Below, piece by piece: positions 1-12,286 of a stretch of DNA of 64,000 nt (positions within the stretch are counted from its first letter, which is position 1; every line of letters begins with the position of its first letter). Made by a program: the position numbers and the translations under genes. Source of the stretch: Corylus avellana (lineage: Eukaryota; Streptophyta; Magnoliopsida; Fagales; Betulaceae); assembly GCF_901000735.1 (NCBI RefSeq), contig NC_081547.1:20522838-20586837 (forward strand), read 5' to 3'. The notes under the pieces are model-generated. The model was not told where the DNA came from, searched no databases, and saw only the letters and a program-made list of their open reading frames with translations.

Positions 1-535
1 TTGCTATATAAAAGGAACGTGTATGTGTGTTTAGGTGAGACTAAGAGACAAAAGAAGGAGAAGAAAGAAACAGTGCGGCGCAGGGAGAGAAAGAAGAAGA
101 AAAAGAAGGAAAAAAAATATTACGCCTTTTTCACATCCGTCAAAGATTGGAAGGTCGTTTGTGGTTCGATCTTGAGGCAATTTTAGAGTGTTGCTCCTGA
201 TGACGAGTGCTAAGTATTGACTGGTGTCGATCGTTGGAATTCCTCTCCAATCGCTTTGTTGCTAATACCTATCTGGTGAGATCTTTCTTTATTCTTGTTG
301 GAATCCACTTTAGGGTTATGAATTTTATGTTTAATCCAAGAATGCATGTATTCTTGATATAGTGATAACCTCTAGATATTTCTCTAGGGAAGACAATTGT
401 AAACTCATTATTGTTGATAGTGGAAGATTTAACTGGACTAGGTTCCGTAGTTTTTACCTTTGCATTGGAGGGTTTTCCACGTGAAAATCTTGGTGTCTTG
501 CTTGTGGGTTTGCTTGATTATTATTTTGCTAATGT
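1..535 (+). mobile_element. Copia-type LTR remnant (R-U5 part, cut by window edge)
   Basis: The sequence starts at a TATA box (5-13), followed by a GA-rich leader and an ending typical of plant Copia LTRs: 'GGGTTTTCCACG' near 471 and then 'AAATCTTGGTGTC' near 485. The U3 part lies outside the window. No primer-binding site follows, because LINE-derived sequence starts at about 540. An open frame at 1-186 is GA-repeat coding with no family resemblance and is not taken as a gene. The Copia assignment rests on the recognisable U5 phrase only. Confidence 0.55.
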
Positions 536-762
536 GTTACTATTTAATTTGCACAAAGAGGGGTAGATTAATTCCGCTGAGCATCTGAAATTGGTGTTCA
601 CCCCTAACACAAAGCACTACAAAAAATATCATTTTCTCTAGTCTTTTTAAATCTACTTTTGTAGTAAACCAAATCCTCACCTCCCATCTATTACGTTGAA
701 TAAGCTTCTCTTCACTGCACAGATTATTATCATGTCTCAAAGCATTATGATTATTCCAAATA

Positions 763-3700
763 TTATACATTGTAAAAGCAAAAACTAGCCGACACAAATA
801 AGCTTTCATAGTTTTGCCCCTCCACTCCTCCAACCCAAAAGAAAACCACATCTTCCCAACGAATAGACAGGTTAAGCACACCACAAAGACTCATAACCTG
901 CTGCCAAATTCTGCTACTATAACCACAAGCCAAAAATAAATGATCTTTATCCTCAATTACATATCTACAAAAAAAGTATTTCACATCCCCTTGAAACCCC
1001 CATATCAACAACTTCCTCCCAATGGACAAAGCATCCCTCATTGCTAACGAAGTGATGAAAGCTTGTTTAGGAATTGAAAAGGGAAACCAAACCAATGATG
1101 TATTTGTTAAAGGATTTTGGTCCGATATTATAGCAAAAATTAATTGATGTAAAAAAAAGTAATAATGATTTTTATTGAAAAAGTGAAAAAGTAAGAATGT
1201 TTGGTATAGAAATATGAAAAAAATTGTTTTGTATTGATTTTTTTTTATTTGAATAGTAATAAAAAGTGATTGATGTGATGTAAAAAGTAAGAACATGTTG
1301 AAAAAATGAAAAAGTGAGATGAATAGTATCGGATTAAAATCGTTTAACAAATGCACCTCAAAGCCTACCATTCCACAACATTTTCCTTAACTTGAACGGA
1401 ATCCCAAGTTTCTGAGCAAGAGAACTTACCAGTTTTTTAAGCATTCCACTTCGACTTATCCTCATCGCCAATAAAAACCATACACAACCTACTTTGAATT
1501 TTAACAAGATGATCCGAACAAGCAGTAGGCCAATACCATTAACCATTCTGGATGATTGAGTTTAACCAGGCCTCAAGTTTACTATGAGCATCATAGATGA
1601 CTCTATGCTCATACTTCTCATAGAACACCCCATCCGGGTGCCAAGCATCAAACCAAAGATAAATATTCTTCCCATTACCAACATCAAAAGAAAGAAAAAG
1701 TTTTGCTTCATCTCTAATCTTCAACAGTTTTCTCCAGTTCCAAGTGCAAATATGAGGGATAAAAACTTGCCAAAAGCTCTTACTCTTTAGAAGATTTTCC
1801 TTTAACCATGCAACCCGAAGATATCTAGCTCTCACAAACAAACTCCAAATACACCTCATCATGGCAGCCTGGTTCCATTCCTCAAGCTTTTTAATGCCTA
1901 ATCCCCCCCCCCCCCCTTTTTTTTGGCAAAGAAAGCACATTCCAATAAACTTTAGCTCTAGCATTCCCTTCATCATTATCATTCCCAAGAAATCTATTAA
2001 TTTTTTGTCCAATAGCTCTAAGAATTTGCTTTGGTAAAATGAAAATACTACTCCAACAAACTTGAACACTATATAGCACAAAGGAAATAAGTTGCAACCT
2101 CTCAGCAAAGGATAAATTCCTAGATAGTCAATAATTTATTCTTGCAATAATTTTCTCAAAAAGAATATCACAATCAGTTGCACACACCCGAGAAGAAATC
2201 AAGGGAACTCTTAAATAACGAACTGGAAGATTACCTTCACCCATCTTCAGCTTATAAAGAATTTGAGACTAAACCAAAGGAGAGACCCCAGCACAAAAAC
2301 AAGTACTCTTATCAGGATTTGCCCTCAGACTAGATAGAGACTCAAACTTACTAAGAACTTTATGAATAGCACCAACATAACACACTCTAGCCTCTAAGAA
2401 AATGGGAAGATCATCTGCAAAACATAGATGAGTGAGACCAACCTTAGAGCATAAATGATGATAGCCAAATCCCTTCTTCTTAACCACACATTCTGCCAAA
2501 AGACTAGACAGAACTTCTATGGACAAAACAAACAAATATGGAGATAAATGATCACATTGCCTAAAACCTCTATTCCCCCAAAAACAACCAATCAAAGTAC
2601 CATTTACAGCCACAGAAAACCGAGGAGAAGTAATACACTCATGAACCCAAGAAACAAATTTTCTAGGCATACTAAAACAGCAAAGACTATGAATAGCAAA
2701 ATCCCAATTGACTGAATCATAAGCCTTCATAAGATCCACTTTCATTGTGCAACGAGCCTTTCCACCACTCTTATGATAATTCTTCATAACTTCTTGAGCT
2801 AATAACACATTTTTAGCAATACTTCTGTTAGGAATAAAAGCCGTTTGGTTAGGACTAATTAAGTCTTCCAAACAAGAAACCAACCAATTCGCCAAAATTT
2901 TAGTAATGCATTTATAAAGAAGATTGCAACAGGAGATAGGACGAAAATCACCAATTTTCAAAGGATTTACTTTCTTTGGCACCAACGTGATGATGATAAT
3001 AGCATTTGCTGCTTTTAGAAGCTTTCCGGATTGGAAAAAATTCTTAATAAAAGCAATAACATCATGACCAACAATAGACCAAGCCTTCTTAAGGAACTCA
3101 ATAGGAAAACCATCAGGACTAGGGGCTTCTCATTTTTCATAGCAAACACAGTAGCCATAATTTCTGCATCGGTAACCTTAGCTTGTAGCATAGCACATTG
3201 AACATTAGTAATTTGCTTAGTAATAAATTGAAAGGCCCGGTTAGCTTTATCTTCATTGAAAACAAGATACTCAGAACCCAAGAGCTTCTTATAAAAATCA
3301 ACTGTAACTTGCTTAATTTGACTCTTCTATTCTACTTTACCTCCATTATCATCCCACAAATGAGTGGTTAAATTCCTAAAATCTCGAATTTTAATTAGCT
3401 TGAAAATATAAGAGGAATTTTGATCCTCCAAAAATTCAGCCATTTAACTCGAGATTTTTGTTTATAATAAGCTTCATCAGCCTTACTAATCGAAAGGAAT
3501 TCATGAAGACATTCTTTCCATTTTTTCACACAATCAACCTACCCACTATACATTAAAACCTCTCTCTAAGCTTGCTCAAATATTTCCCTAGCTTGAGCAA
3601 CCTTTTGATGGATAGCCCCATAACAAACCAAAGTCTTATCCTTCAAAATACGTTTAATAGCCTTCAATCGAACATATAATCTGAACATAGGAACTCCCTC

Positions 3701-4510
3701 AACAAATAAAGTCCATCCCTCTTCCACCCAATTAAAAAAATATGCATTCTAAGCTTAAAAGCTAAAAAATTTAGAAGGACGAGGACCAAAACTCCTTAAC
3801 ATACCCACAGTAATCACATAAGAGGAATGATCTGAAATTCCTACCTCAAGAAAATCAACCTAAGTATTGTCATACATCCCCATCCAAGCTGTATTTACAA
3901 GCATCCTATCCAGCTTCTTGGCCACAAAACAAGTACCATCTTGCTTATTACATCAAGTAAAAAAACATCAAGAAAAATTCAAATCGACAACCTCTAGATT
4001 ATTTAAAGAATCTTTAAAATCAATCTCATAAGAATTTAAATGCTCTTGGCCCCACTTCTCCTTCACACACAATACTACATTAAAGTCACCCACAATCAAC
4101 CAAGGAGAAGAATCCACAACAGCTTTACCCAAAAACAAAGAATGCCATAATTGCATTCTCTCAATGCCTTTGTTAGTCTCATACACAAAAGAATGAAATA
4201 AAATCAAATTCTCTTTAACAACAACAATTTTACAACTTATCTCCTTAGTACTTTTGCTAATAACAATATGCACTTTCAAAATATTAGGGCCCCAACAAAC
4301 CCAAATTCTGCCCAAATGATGACACTCATAATTGGAAATAAATCCCCAACGAGGAAAAATATCTCCTTGGATCTTCACAGACTTATCACTTTTCACCATA
4401 GTTTCAATTATACAAATTAAATGAATATGAAGCCTTTTAACCAAACTCCTAATCTCTCTTTGTTTCAAAAGGTCACAAAGACCTCTAATATTCCACGTAA
4501 TAATCTTCAT
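763..4510 (-). pseudogene. LINE A ORF2 remnant (AP endonuclease, reverse transcriptase, zf-RVT)
   Basis: ORF2 starts with an ATG at 4510 and opens with an endonuclease domain: W-N-I-R-G at residues 6-10, I-E-T near residue 36, and G-D-F-N near residue 141. The frame then breaks. Reverse transcriptase reappears at 2985-2269 with F-R-P-I-S, a D-L-M-K-A-Y-D box and the F-A-D-D catalytic motif; the usual R-Q-G-D has become R-Q-C-D. Parts at 2108-1539 and 1546-1358 cover the thumb and connection. The stretch at about 1087-830 holds a C...C...H...C zinc-binding motif (zf-RVT). It is dead as a coding unit. Confidence 0.8.
1103..1351. mobile_element. MITE nested in LINE A
   Basis: The left end 'TTTGTTAAAGGATTTT' (1103 onward) and the reverse complement of the right end 'TTTGTTAAACGATTTT' (ending 1351) match over about 28 bp, with the 'TCCGATA' block continuing on both sides. 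The element is about 250 bp, AT-rich and non-coding. It splits the LINE reading frame between the zf-RVT part and the upstream connection region. A 5-bp target duplication (TGCAT/TACAT on the minus strand) is possible but imperfect, so the superfamily is not assigned. Confidence 0.7.
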
Positions 4511-4599
4511 ACTGTAGGTGAAAAACCCATACCTTCATGATCAATCGCCTCATCCACTTGCTCCTTCCCTTTAAGCTTCTTTAATTTCAATCTAGAATG

Positions 4600-5952
4600 T
4601 TCCTTATACAAAGCATCCTCAATAATTTTTTGTTAGCATTGATCACTCTGCTATTCTGAACTTCACCTTCCTAAAACTCAATCAAAAGAATTAGGCCAAA
4701 CCTTTGTATCTACATCAGTATGGTTCATTGAAATTTGTTTTCTAGGATTACCTTTTGAAGAAATACTCACACCCCTATCCCCTTCCTTATGATTCCTTGT
4801 CTGAGGTCCCACAATCTCCTTCCATTGAGTACCTTTAGAATTTTGAATTTAAATAGATGGAATCACTCCCTGAACTTTCTCCTCCACCACTTGGTTCTGT
4901 GTAGTACAACCCTTAGGCACCCAGATTTTCTTTTCCACCTTATAACAAGAATAAGTTGCATGATCAAAAGACTTACAATTTTTACATAATCCACGGATAC
5001 TCCACCCCAACAGGAACCAATCGATCACCAGCCATTTTAATCACAATTACCTTCGAAAAAGTGGAATCAGAATGAACTTCCAGAAGGACCCTAGCAAAAC
5101 CAAGTCTCGTTTGGTCTCTTGTAATAGAATCGGCATAGAGAGGTTTCCGAACCCCATTAGCCACATAGCTCAAACAAGTAGAAGTCCAAAATTCCATAGG
5201 GAGATGCATCAATTTAATCAAAATCATAATTGAAGTAAGAGACAACTTTAAAATCTACATACCTGGTTCCCACCTTTGAAGAATAAGAGGTTTATTAGAA
5301 ATATGTCACAATCAAGCAGATAAAACTTCATCTCAAGTAGCCTTATCAGCAAATCGGAAGATACACACACCATTATCCAAAAGAAACACCTCCACCTTCC
5401 CAAATTGCTTCCAAAGAATATCCAATGCCTTCTTAACATGATACTAAGGAAGATGCTTATCCAGGAATTGCCTTACTAGACTAGAGCTCCACTTGAAAAT
5501 GTCTTCCTCAATAACTTCAACTGGTGGCTCAACAACAACATTTCCATCAATAACCTTCGGCTCAAAATACTATAGAGAAGCCCCTGAACTTTCAAATTGA
5601 AAAAGCCCACACCAATTAGGCTTGGAAGCCTCTCTAACCTGATTATTACCTCCAGTCAACCCAACATCGACCAAATTTAATTTAGGATCTACTGAAGAAA
5701 GAGATCCCAATTGAGAATTACGTTCTCCTTCCTCCGCATAATTCCTACAACTCTTTATGCCTAAACTGCCTTCAATTTCTGTGACAAACTCATCATCAAC
5801 CATCTCTTCAATCTCCTCTTCAAGCACATCTACACCATCCGCAGAAGCAATGACCTCCTCACCAGAGCTACCACAGATAATGCAAAATCCACTTCCTCCA
5901 TCACCTTAACATTCTTCCCCTTCCCTTGCCCTCAACCTGAATGCCGAGCCAT
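4600..5952 (-). pseudogene. LINE A ORF1 remnant (nucleic-acid-binding, DUF4283-like, zinc knuckle)
   Basis: The frame starts at an ATG at 5952 and is broken within a few codons. An open stretch at 5827-5570 is acidic, and one at 5245-4982 has the character of the DUF4283 part of plant LINE ORF1 proteins. It is followed at about 4990-4940 by a CX2CX4HX4C zinc knuckle (C-K-N-C ... H ... C). In intact elements this protein binds the element RNA. Here it cannot be made in one piece. Confidence 0.65.
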
Positions 5953-6559
5953 CTGAAATCAATCAGAGAACAAGAAAATCCAACCAAAAACCAGCCAAAT
6001 CCATTCACCAAAGACTATTATGACGCTCCATGTGCCTCCACACATGCAAAATCTGACCACCGTACAGCCAAACACTTAAAGGATTTCCCTAACTACCTTA
6101 GAGCAAAAATTGTTACCCACGTTAGCACAAATCTAGTCCTTTTGTAATTTTATTCTTCTTGATATGTCATTATTTTTTTGCATTGATGTTTATAAGAGAA
6201 TAGTTGTTCCTAATGCATTAATATATGCTTTTCTGTGCTTTTAAATGAAGTAACTGATTGTAGATTCGTTTGTTTCAATTAATTTATTTGTGTTTGATTT
6301 CAATGGTGTTTGCACTTCTCATATCTTAGTTGATACATTTGGGTCATCAATTACTAATGTTTTGTTTTAACTTATTTTTCTTCATTCCATTAAATCGTGT
6401 CGTCTTCATACTCCTTCAATTGATTGATTAACATTTTCTATTCCATGGTTTTGAGCAATTTTTTTGCATTAACTTTGCCAATGAAAAGCTTCAACAAGAT
6501 TTTTAATAAAGTGTGTAATAATGTTCTACAAAATGCTTTTAGACAGATTGATGTAGGAC
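5953..6559. other. AT-rich spacer, no gene seen
   Basis: The first 150 bases or so may be LINE A 5' leader. The rest is AT-rich plant spacer without ORFs, RNA motifs or clear repeats. Confidence 0.5.
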
Positions 6560-6887
6560 ATGTGTGTCCCCACCCCCAAGAATAAATAGCTTACTTTTAA
6601 TCTTTTCCCTACTAGGAGTATATTTACTTTTCCTATTAGAATTATGTTTACTTCCCTAATAAGATTATGTTTACTTTCCTACTAAGATTAGATTTACTTT
6701 CTTTACTGGAAGTAGGTTTACTTTTTCTCCAATGATTTCGCTTCTATAAATAGGCTAGCTTATTATGTAAAAGAAATCAATTGAATTATTATCAAATCAG
6801 AGAATTATCTCTCAAATACTATGCGGAGTTTATCTTTTTTTTAGCATGCAAGCTTGTTTTTATCTTTTTGGATAGAAGACGAAGACT
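6560..6887 (+). repeat. LTR-like fragment with degenerate ~25-bp tandem repeats
   Basis: Between 6589 and 6740 a unit resembling 'TTTACTTTCCTACTAAGAT' recurs about six times with variation. It is followed by a TATA box (TATAAATAGG, about 6757) and sequence (AAGAAATCAATTGAATTATTATC) like the R-U5 start of Copia LTRs. The Gypsy LTR begins directly after it at 6888, so it may be the target of that insertion or an independent fragment. Confidence 0.4.
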
Positions 6888-8311
6888 GATAAGTACTAAA
6901 ATATTCATATTTTCAGCCTTTAACTTGCATGTTTTAATCCTTTGGTTTTGGTTAATAAGGTCATTTTAATTCATTTTTGTGTTTTTCATACTTTTGTAGG
7001 CTTTTGGAAGAAAATGAAGTAAATCTAGATGATTTGGGCTCAAAAGAGAGAAGATGGAAAATTGGAAGCTCTCTGACATTGTGATCGATCACAGGGTACC
7101 TGCGATCGAGCGCAGTACTCGAGAAGACAAAGCACAATTCAGGCTAGGAGAAATCGAGCGCATGACAGAAGGATCGATCGCAGACCTGCGATCGAGCGCA
7201 CGCGGGTTGCGATCGATCGCACCTGTGCGCAGGAGACATATCAAGTGGCGGCCAAATTGTCATTCTTTCCATATTAGGGTTTTCCAACTCCCAATTGTAA
7301 TATGTTTTGAAACCCTATGAAATCCCTAGGTTTACTACTTTGTCAAGGACTTCTAAAGCCTATAAATAGACCCTTAAGCCTCTAGAATAGATAGGCTTTG
7401 TAAGAAGAAGAATATGAGCTCTTCAAGTTCAAGTCTCGGGTTTATTCTTTTCCTTTCTTTTCTTTTCTTTTATGAAGATGTTTAACATCAACTTTATGTG
7501 TAGCTAATTTAATTAGTAGGGCTTGATTGAAACCCTAGTTATGTTTTGTTAATATTTTAATATTGGCACCTTTGTGATGATTTTGTTGTGCTATTTAACT
7601 TGATTAATACCTGCTTGCATTAATTCCTCATATGTGTGTGCCTGATCAACATATGCATGTGGTATGGACTAGTTAGTTAAATCAATTTGGATGACCGAGT
7701 CCTGGGTATAACATAAGTAACAAAAGATATTCACACCGGATTCTTGGGTTAATCAACATGGGAAACCGGGAGTATACACCCATGCCCTAGGCCTCATGTG
7801 TTTGTCGATTTCCATAGAACATATGCTTTTCTAAAGAACAACTTAGTATATACCATGCTAAATCATTTAGGAAAGAAAAGAATTAGAGTATACACCCATG
7901 CCTAACTCGTTGCTTAGGGAAATTTATAGCTTAAGGAGTATACACCCATGCCCTTAGGTTGACAAACATTAGATAGACATAACTTGATCAAAACATTGAC
8001 ATATTGATATATTAGCTTAATATAATTAGTGGTGGATATCAAAGCCCTACCTTTTTATCATTATCATCTCAACCCAATCTTTGTTTTAGTTTACTTTTGG
8101 AATTAATTTTAAGCAAGATTCAGCAATCCTCGTGGGAATGACTCCGTATTTGCACACTATACCACTGTGTTGACCTCGTGCACTTGCGGGTAAAACACAC
8201 AATTATTTGCCTATTAATTTAGGTAGGTAATTGTGAACAACAAAGATGCTTCTCCTTGCAAAATCAAAGACGCCGCTCTTTGATTAGTTACCTTAGTCTT
8301 CCACTACGTCA
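6888..8311 (+). repeat. Gypsy 5' LTR
   Basis: The start is placed at TGATAAG (6888), and the end at ...GTCA (8311) just before the primer-binding site. A TATA box lies at 7361-7370. Two internal repeat sets are visible: GCGATCGA/TCGCA-type motifs at 7078-7222, and 'GAGTATACACCCATGCC' three times (7770, 7886, 7936). The left boundary is inferred from the TG...CA rule only, as the second LTR is missing. Confidence 0.65.
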
Positions 8312-8313
8312 GT

Positions 8314-8325
8314 TGGTATCAGAGC
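8314..8325 (+). other. Primer-binding site (tRNA-Met type)
   Basis: TGGTATCAGAGC matches the plant initiator-tRNA-Met primer-binding site used by many plant LTR retrotransposons. It sits 2 bases after the inferred LTR end and 16 bases before the gag ATG. Confidence 0.85.
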
Positions 8326-8341
8326 AGGCTTTATCTTGATC

Positions 8342-10087
8342 ATGACCAATCAGCGCAATGGTGACGAACCCCTTAACGATGCTGCTCGTGATAGGGAGGC
8401 TCCTTGGAGAGCCAAATTCCAAGAGTTCTAGCAAATCCAGCAAACAATGCAATAGGAGATACGACAGGAGATGCGCCAGATGCGAGAGATGATAGAGTGC
8501 ATGCACATAGGTCCTAATCGTAATCACAGGGACAATGATACCCATGATGACGATGGGATTCGAGTGAGGCCTATTCCTCACCAACGACCTGCACCCATAA
8601 GCCGACCACCGGCCTATGATGATCTTAGTGACGATGAAGACTTCACTGAAGGAGTATTTGGACGAGACATTGGGGTAGATCGAAGGGGAGGATTACGTAG
8701 AGGAGTCGGTCGTGGCGGCACAGGCTTCAGAGGTTATGAGCGCGGTGGAGCTGGCCATATGGGGAATGTCTATGACGGCGTTGGCTACCGGGATGCTTAT
8801 GGAGAGCAACCCAGACGTCAGGATTACGGTAGGGAGGAATCCCACAAATACCGAATGAAGATTGATCTCCCATCATTCAACGGGCATCTTCACATCAAAG
8901 ATTTCTAAGATTGGGTGATGGAGGTAGAGAGGTTCTTTGATTACATGAATATTCGCGAGGATCACAAGGTGAAGTTAGTGGCATACAAGTTCAAGGGAGG
9001 AGCTTCTGCTTGGTGGGAAAAATTATTGATTTCCCGAGCCGGACAAGGGAAGGGACCTGTAACTTCATGGTTGAAGATGAAGTCACTCAAAGCACGGTTT
9101 TTACCACCGGACTTTGAGCAACGGCTATTCCAACAATACCAAGAGTGTCGACAAGGAGTTCGGACCATCCAGGCGTATGTTGATGATTTTTATCGCCTAT
9201 CTACTCGGAATGATCTCATGGAGACAGAGGATCAACAAGTTGCAAGGTTTATTGGTGGACTGCGTGTGGCAATACAAGATAACGTTTCTATGCATCCTGT
9301 CTTTACTTTGAACGTGGCAGTTAGTTTGGCAACCTGAGCAGAGAAGCAACTGGAGAGGCCTAGAGCACCAACCTGGGAGCGAAACCCGAGCGATTCGACG
9401 AGATCAACACAGGGTCGGGGAAAACAACCACTAGTCCCGACAGTCACACCAAGTCAACCAGTGACTTCCACGGGAAAAGGAGCCAGTAGCAGTTCAAGCA
9501 CCCCGAGACAACCAGCCAACAATCCATACGCATGGCCCGGTCTAGACAAGTGTTTCAAATGCAACCAACCGAGACATAGGTCACATCAATGTCCCCAGAG
9601 GCAGATGGTAAACTTGATCGAACCCGAGCTAGAGGAAGGGTCCGAGAATAGAGATATTGATACACCCGAGTATAAGGAAGAGGGGTTGGCTGACGCTAAT
9701 GAGGGAATCTCACTTTCCCGATCGTTAGTAATTCAACGTTTACTCTTGACCCCGTGGCAAGAGGATCAATCTCAAAGGCACAAGATTTTTCGTACTCGCT
9801 GCACAGTCAACCAGAGGGTATGTGATATGATTATTGATAGTGGTAGCGGGGAGAACGTAGTGTCTAAGGAGATGGTTTCAAAGTTGGGTTTGAAAATTGA
9901 GAAGCACCCAGCTCCATATAAGATCGGATGGATCAAGCGGGGAACCGAGACACTAGTAACTGAGAGATGTCATTTCACATTTTCGATCGGTAATCATTAC
10001 TCAAATTCTATTTTGTGTGATGTTGTGGAGATGGATGCATGCCCCTTAATCCTGGGAAGACCGTGGCAGTTTGACGTGGATGCCTAG
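8342..10087 (+). pseudogene. Gypsy gag-protease, interrupted
   Basis: The ATG is at 8342. One frame continues through stops near 8430, 8450, 8906 and 9335. The capsid (Retrotrans_gag) part lies at about 8850-9335. A C-F-K-C ... H ... C zinc knuckle lies near 9551-9592. An aspartic protease with the D-S-G-S active-site motif lies near 9836, and L-G-R-P-W (10054-10068) near its end. The nucleocapsid would package the RNA and the protease would cut the polyprotein. The number of stops rules out a functional product. Confidence 0.82.
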
Positions 10088-10099
10088 CAGCAAGGAATA

Positions 10100-11886
10100 G
10101 GCAATGTCTATACTATCTTTTGAGATGGTCGGAAGATAACATTTCGACCCTTACAAGAAGTCGAAAATTCTACTCATTCCAAGGGAAAGTTGGTCATTCT
10201 ATCCACTGGATCAGAATTTATAGATGAAGTTAAGGAGGCCCGAGACATCATAGCATTGGTGACCGAGGGAACCCCGGGCTCCGTCTCACAAGAAGTTCCC
10301 GAGATAATGCGACCGATGTTAGAAGAATTCCAAGACATCATCCTGAAGAGATGCCCGAAGGACTGCCGCCCATGAGAGATATCCAGCACTATATTGACTT
10401 AGTGCCAGGAGCAAGTCTCCCGAACTTGCCACATTATCGAATGAGCCCAAAGGAGAATGCTATTTTGCAAGTGCAGGTAGAGGGGTTAATTCAGAAGGGA
10501 CACTTGCGAGAGAGTATGAGTTCATGCGCAGTACCGGCCCTACTTGTACCGAAGAAAGATGGGAGTTGGCGAATGAGCGTGGATAGCCGGGCAATAAACA
10601 AGATCACGGTCAAGTATCGATTTCCTATTCCCCGAATAGGTGACATGTTTGATATGCTATCTAGGGCTAAGATTTTTTCGAAGATTGACTTGAGGAGTGG
10701 ATATCACCAAATCCGTATACGACTGGGAGATGAATGGAAAACTACGTTCAAGACTAAAGAGGGGCTTTATGAGTGGATGGTGATGCCTTTCGGCCTTTCG
10801 AATGCACCAAGCACTTTCATTCGACTCATGAATTAGGTACTGAAACCTTTTATCAGAAAATTTGTCGTTGTCTATTTCGATGATATTCTTATCTATAGTC
10901 GCAACCCGGTGGATCACATGGATCACGTGAGAAAAGTGTTGGAGGTCCTCCATGAAAATAAGTTGTTTATCAACTTAAAGAAGTGTAGTTTCATGATGTA
11001 TCAGTTACTCTTCCTCGGATTTGTAGTCGGTGCCGATGGAATTCGAGTGGATGAAGAGAAGGTGAGAGCAATCCAAGAATGGCCCACGCCCAAGTCAGTG
11101 GGAGAAGTAAGAAGTTTCCATGGGCTAGCAACTTTCTATAGAAGGTTTGTTCGGAATTTCAGCAGTATTGTAGCACCGATCACCGAGTGTATGAAGAAAG
11201 GAAAATTCAATTAGGGTGATGAAGCCGAGCGAAATTTCTCAAGCATCAAAGAAAAGCTATGCACAGCACCTGTACTTGCCTTACTTGACTTTGACAAGTT
11301 GTTTGAAGTTGAATGTGATGCATCAATCGTCGGGATATGAGCTGTGTTATCTCAAGAAGGGAAGCCCATAGAATTTTTTAGTGAAAAGCTTGGAGAAGCA
11401 AGACAGAAGTGGTCAACATATGAGTTGGATCTTTATGCTGTCTTGAGAGCCCTCAAGGTGTGGGAGCATTACTTGATCCAACGAGAGTTTGTCCTCTATA
11501 CCGACCATCAAGCATTAAAGTTCATCAATAGTCAAAAGAGTCTGAATCGGATGCATGCTCGGTGGGTTTCTTACATCCAACGGTTCACTTTTTCTCTCAA
11601 GCATAAGTCGGGAAAACTGAATCATGTAGTTGACGCATTAAGCCGCCGAGCTACCCTGCTGATCTCCATGAAAGCTGAAGTGACTGGATTCAAGTACCTA
11701 AAGGAGTTGTACGAGGAAGATGAAGATTTTGGTGAAACCTGGAAGCATGGCAAGGCGGGGCAACCAATTTTTGAGATACATATTCAGGAGGGGTATTTAT
11801 TTCGTGGGAATCGGCTGTGCATTCCGAGGAGTTCCTTACGAGAACAAATAATCTGAGAATTACATGCTGGAGGTTTGGGCAGATGC
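10100..11886 (+). pseudogene. Gypsy reverse transcriptase-RNase H, interrupted, integrase start only
   Basis: After a frame change near 10360 the RT fingers and palm run to 10836 with [19 protein letters not shown] and M-P-F-G-L. The Y-F-D-D catalytic box is at about 10873. Stops fall at 10834, 11212 and 11337. RNase H (11220-11650) keeps the C-D-A-S, Y-E-L-D and Y-T-D-H-Q catalytic contexts. The frame ends at 11854, and the following bases still read as the H-A-G-G-L-G start of the integrase zinc-binding domain before similarity is lost. Confidence 0.85.
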
Positions 11887-12286
11887 ATATAAATATAATT
11901 AGTCAGATGCATGTTAAATGACACATGTCATTTTTAGATGTTGATTTGTAAGAAGTTTTTTATAAATTAATTTGTAGGAAATTTCTATAATTTTTTAAAA
12001 GGGGCTAGCTAAACTAAAAAAAGTTGAATTTTCTAACCAAATTTTAAGCAAGGAATAACTAGTTAACATAGATTGCTAACACGATTTTGTATTACTGTGT
12101 AAGAACATGTACACGGTGTTCTCAAGTATTACTGTATAAGTAATGTTACACACACTCTTACTTTTTAACATTTATTTTTTTACATTTATATGTGACTTTA
12201 AAATCAACATTGGATTAAAATTTAATAAAGATCAATTTCAAATCCAATAATAATTTGATAAAAATATATATACCCCCTTCAAACTA
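11887..12286. other. AT-rich spacer, no gene seen
   Basis: AT-rich sequence between the truncated Gypsy element and the first MITE, with no ORF or RNA motif. Confidence 0.5.

Larger units (their letters stand above)
540..5952 (-). mobile_element. L1/RTL-type LINE, decayed (LINE A)
   Basis: Read on the minus strand this is an almost full-length plant L1-like retrotransposon: ORF1 (from about 5952), ORF2 starting at 4510, reverse transcriptase around 2985-2269, and a zinc-binding C-terminal part around 1371-763. All frames are broken by stops and shifts, including one at a C run near 1903-1916. No clear poly(A) tail or target-site duplication was found at 540, so the 3' end has been lost or eroded. 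A MITE at 1103-1351 interrupts it. Confidence 0.85.
6888..11886 (+). mobile_element. Ty3/Gypsy retrotransposon, 3'-truncated
   Basis: The element has a 5' LTR (6888-8311), a tRNA-Met type primer-binding site, gag, protease, reverse transcriptase and RNase H in the usual Gypsy order. It stops in the zinc-binding N-terminus of integrase at about 11886. No integrase core, polypurine tract or 3' LTR follows. The frame holds many stops and at least one shift near 10360, so it is not autonomous. The lineage cannot be fixed without integrase and a possible chromodomain. Confidence 0.88.

Noticed and set aside
763..1371. 202-codon minus-strand ORF as a gene
   Set aside because: It runs from LINE zf-RVT text through a MITE; it is a chance fusion.
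540..6250. A target duplication for LINE A (ATTATTTT...TGC near 520 and 6168)
   Set aside because: The similarity is AT-rich and gapped; not good enough to claim.
7054..7320. 88-codon ORF in the Gypsy LTR
   Set aside because: It reads through the GATCGATC motif block of U3; chance frame.
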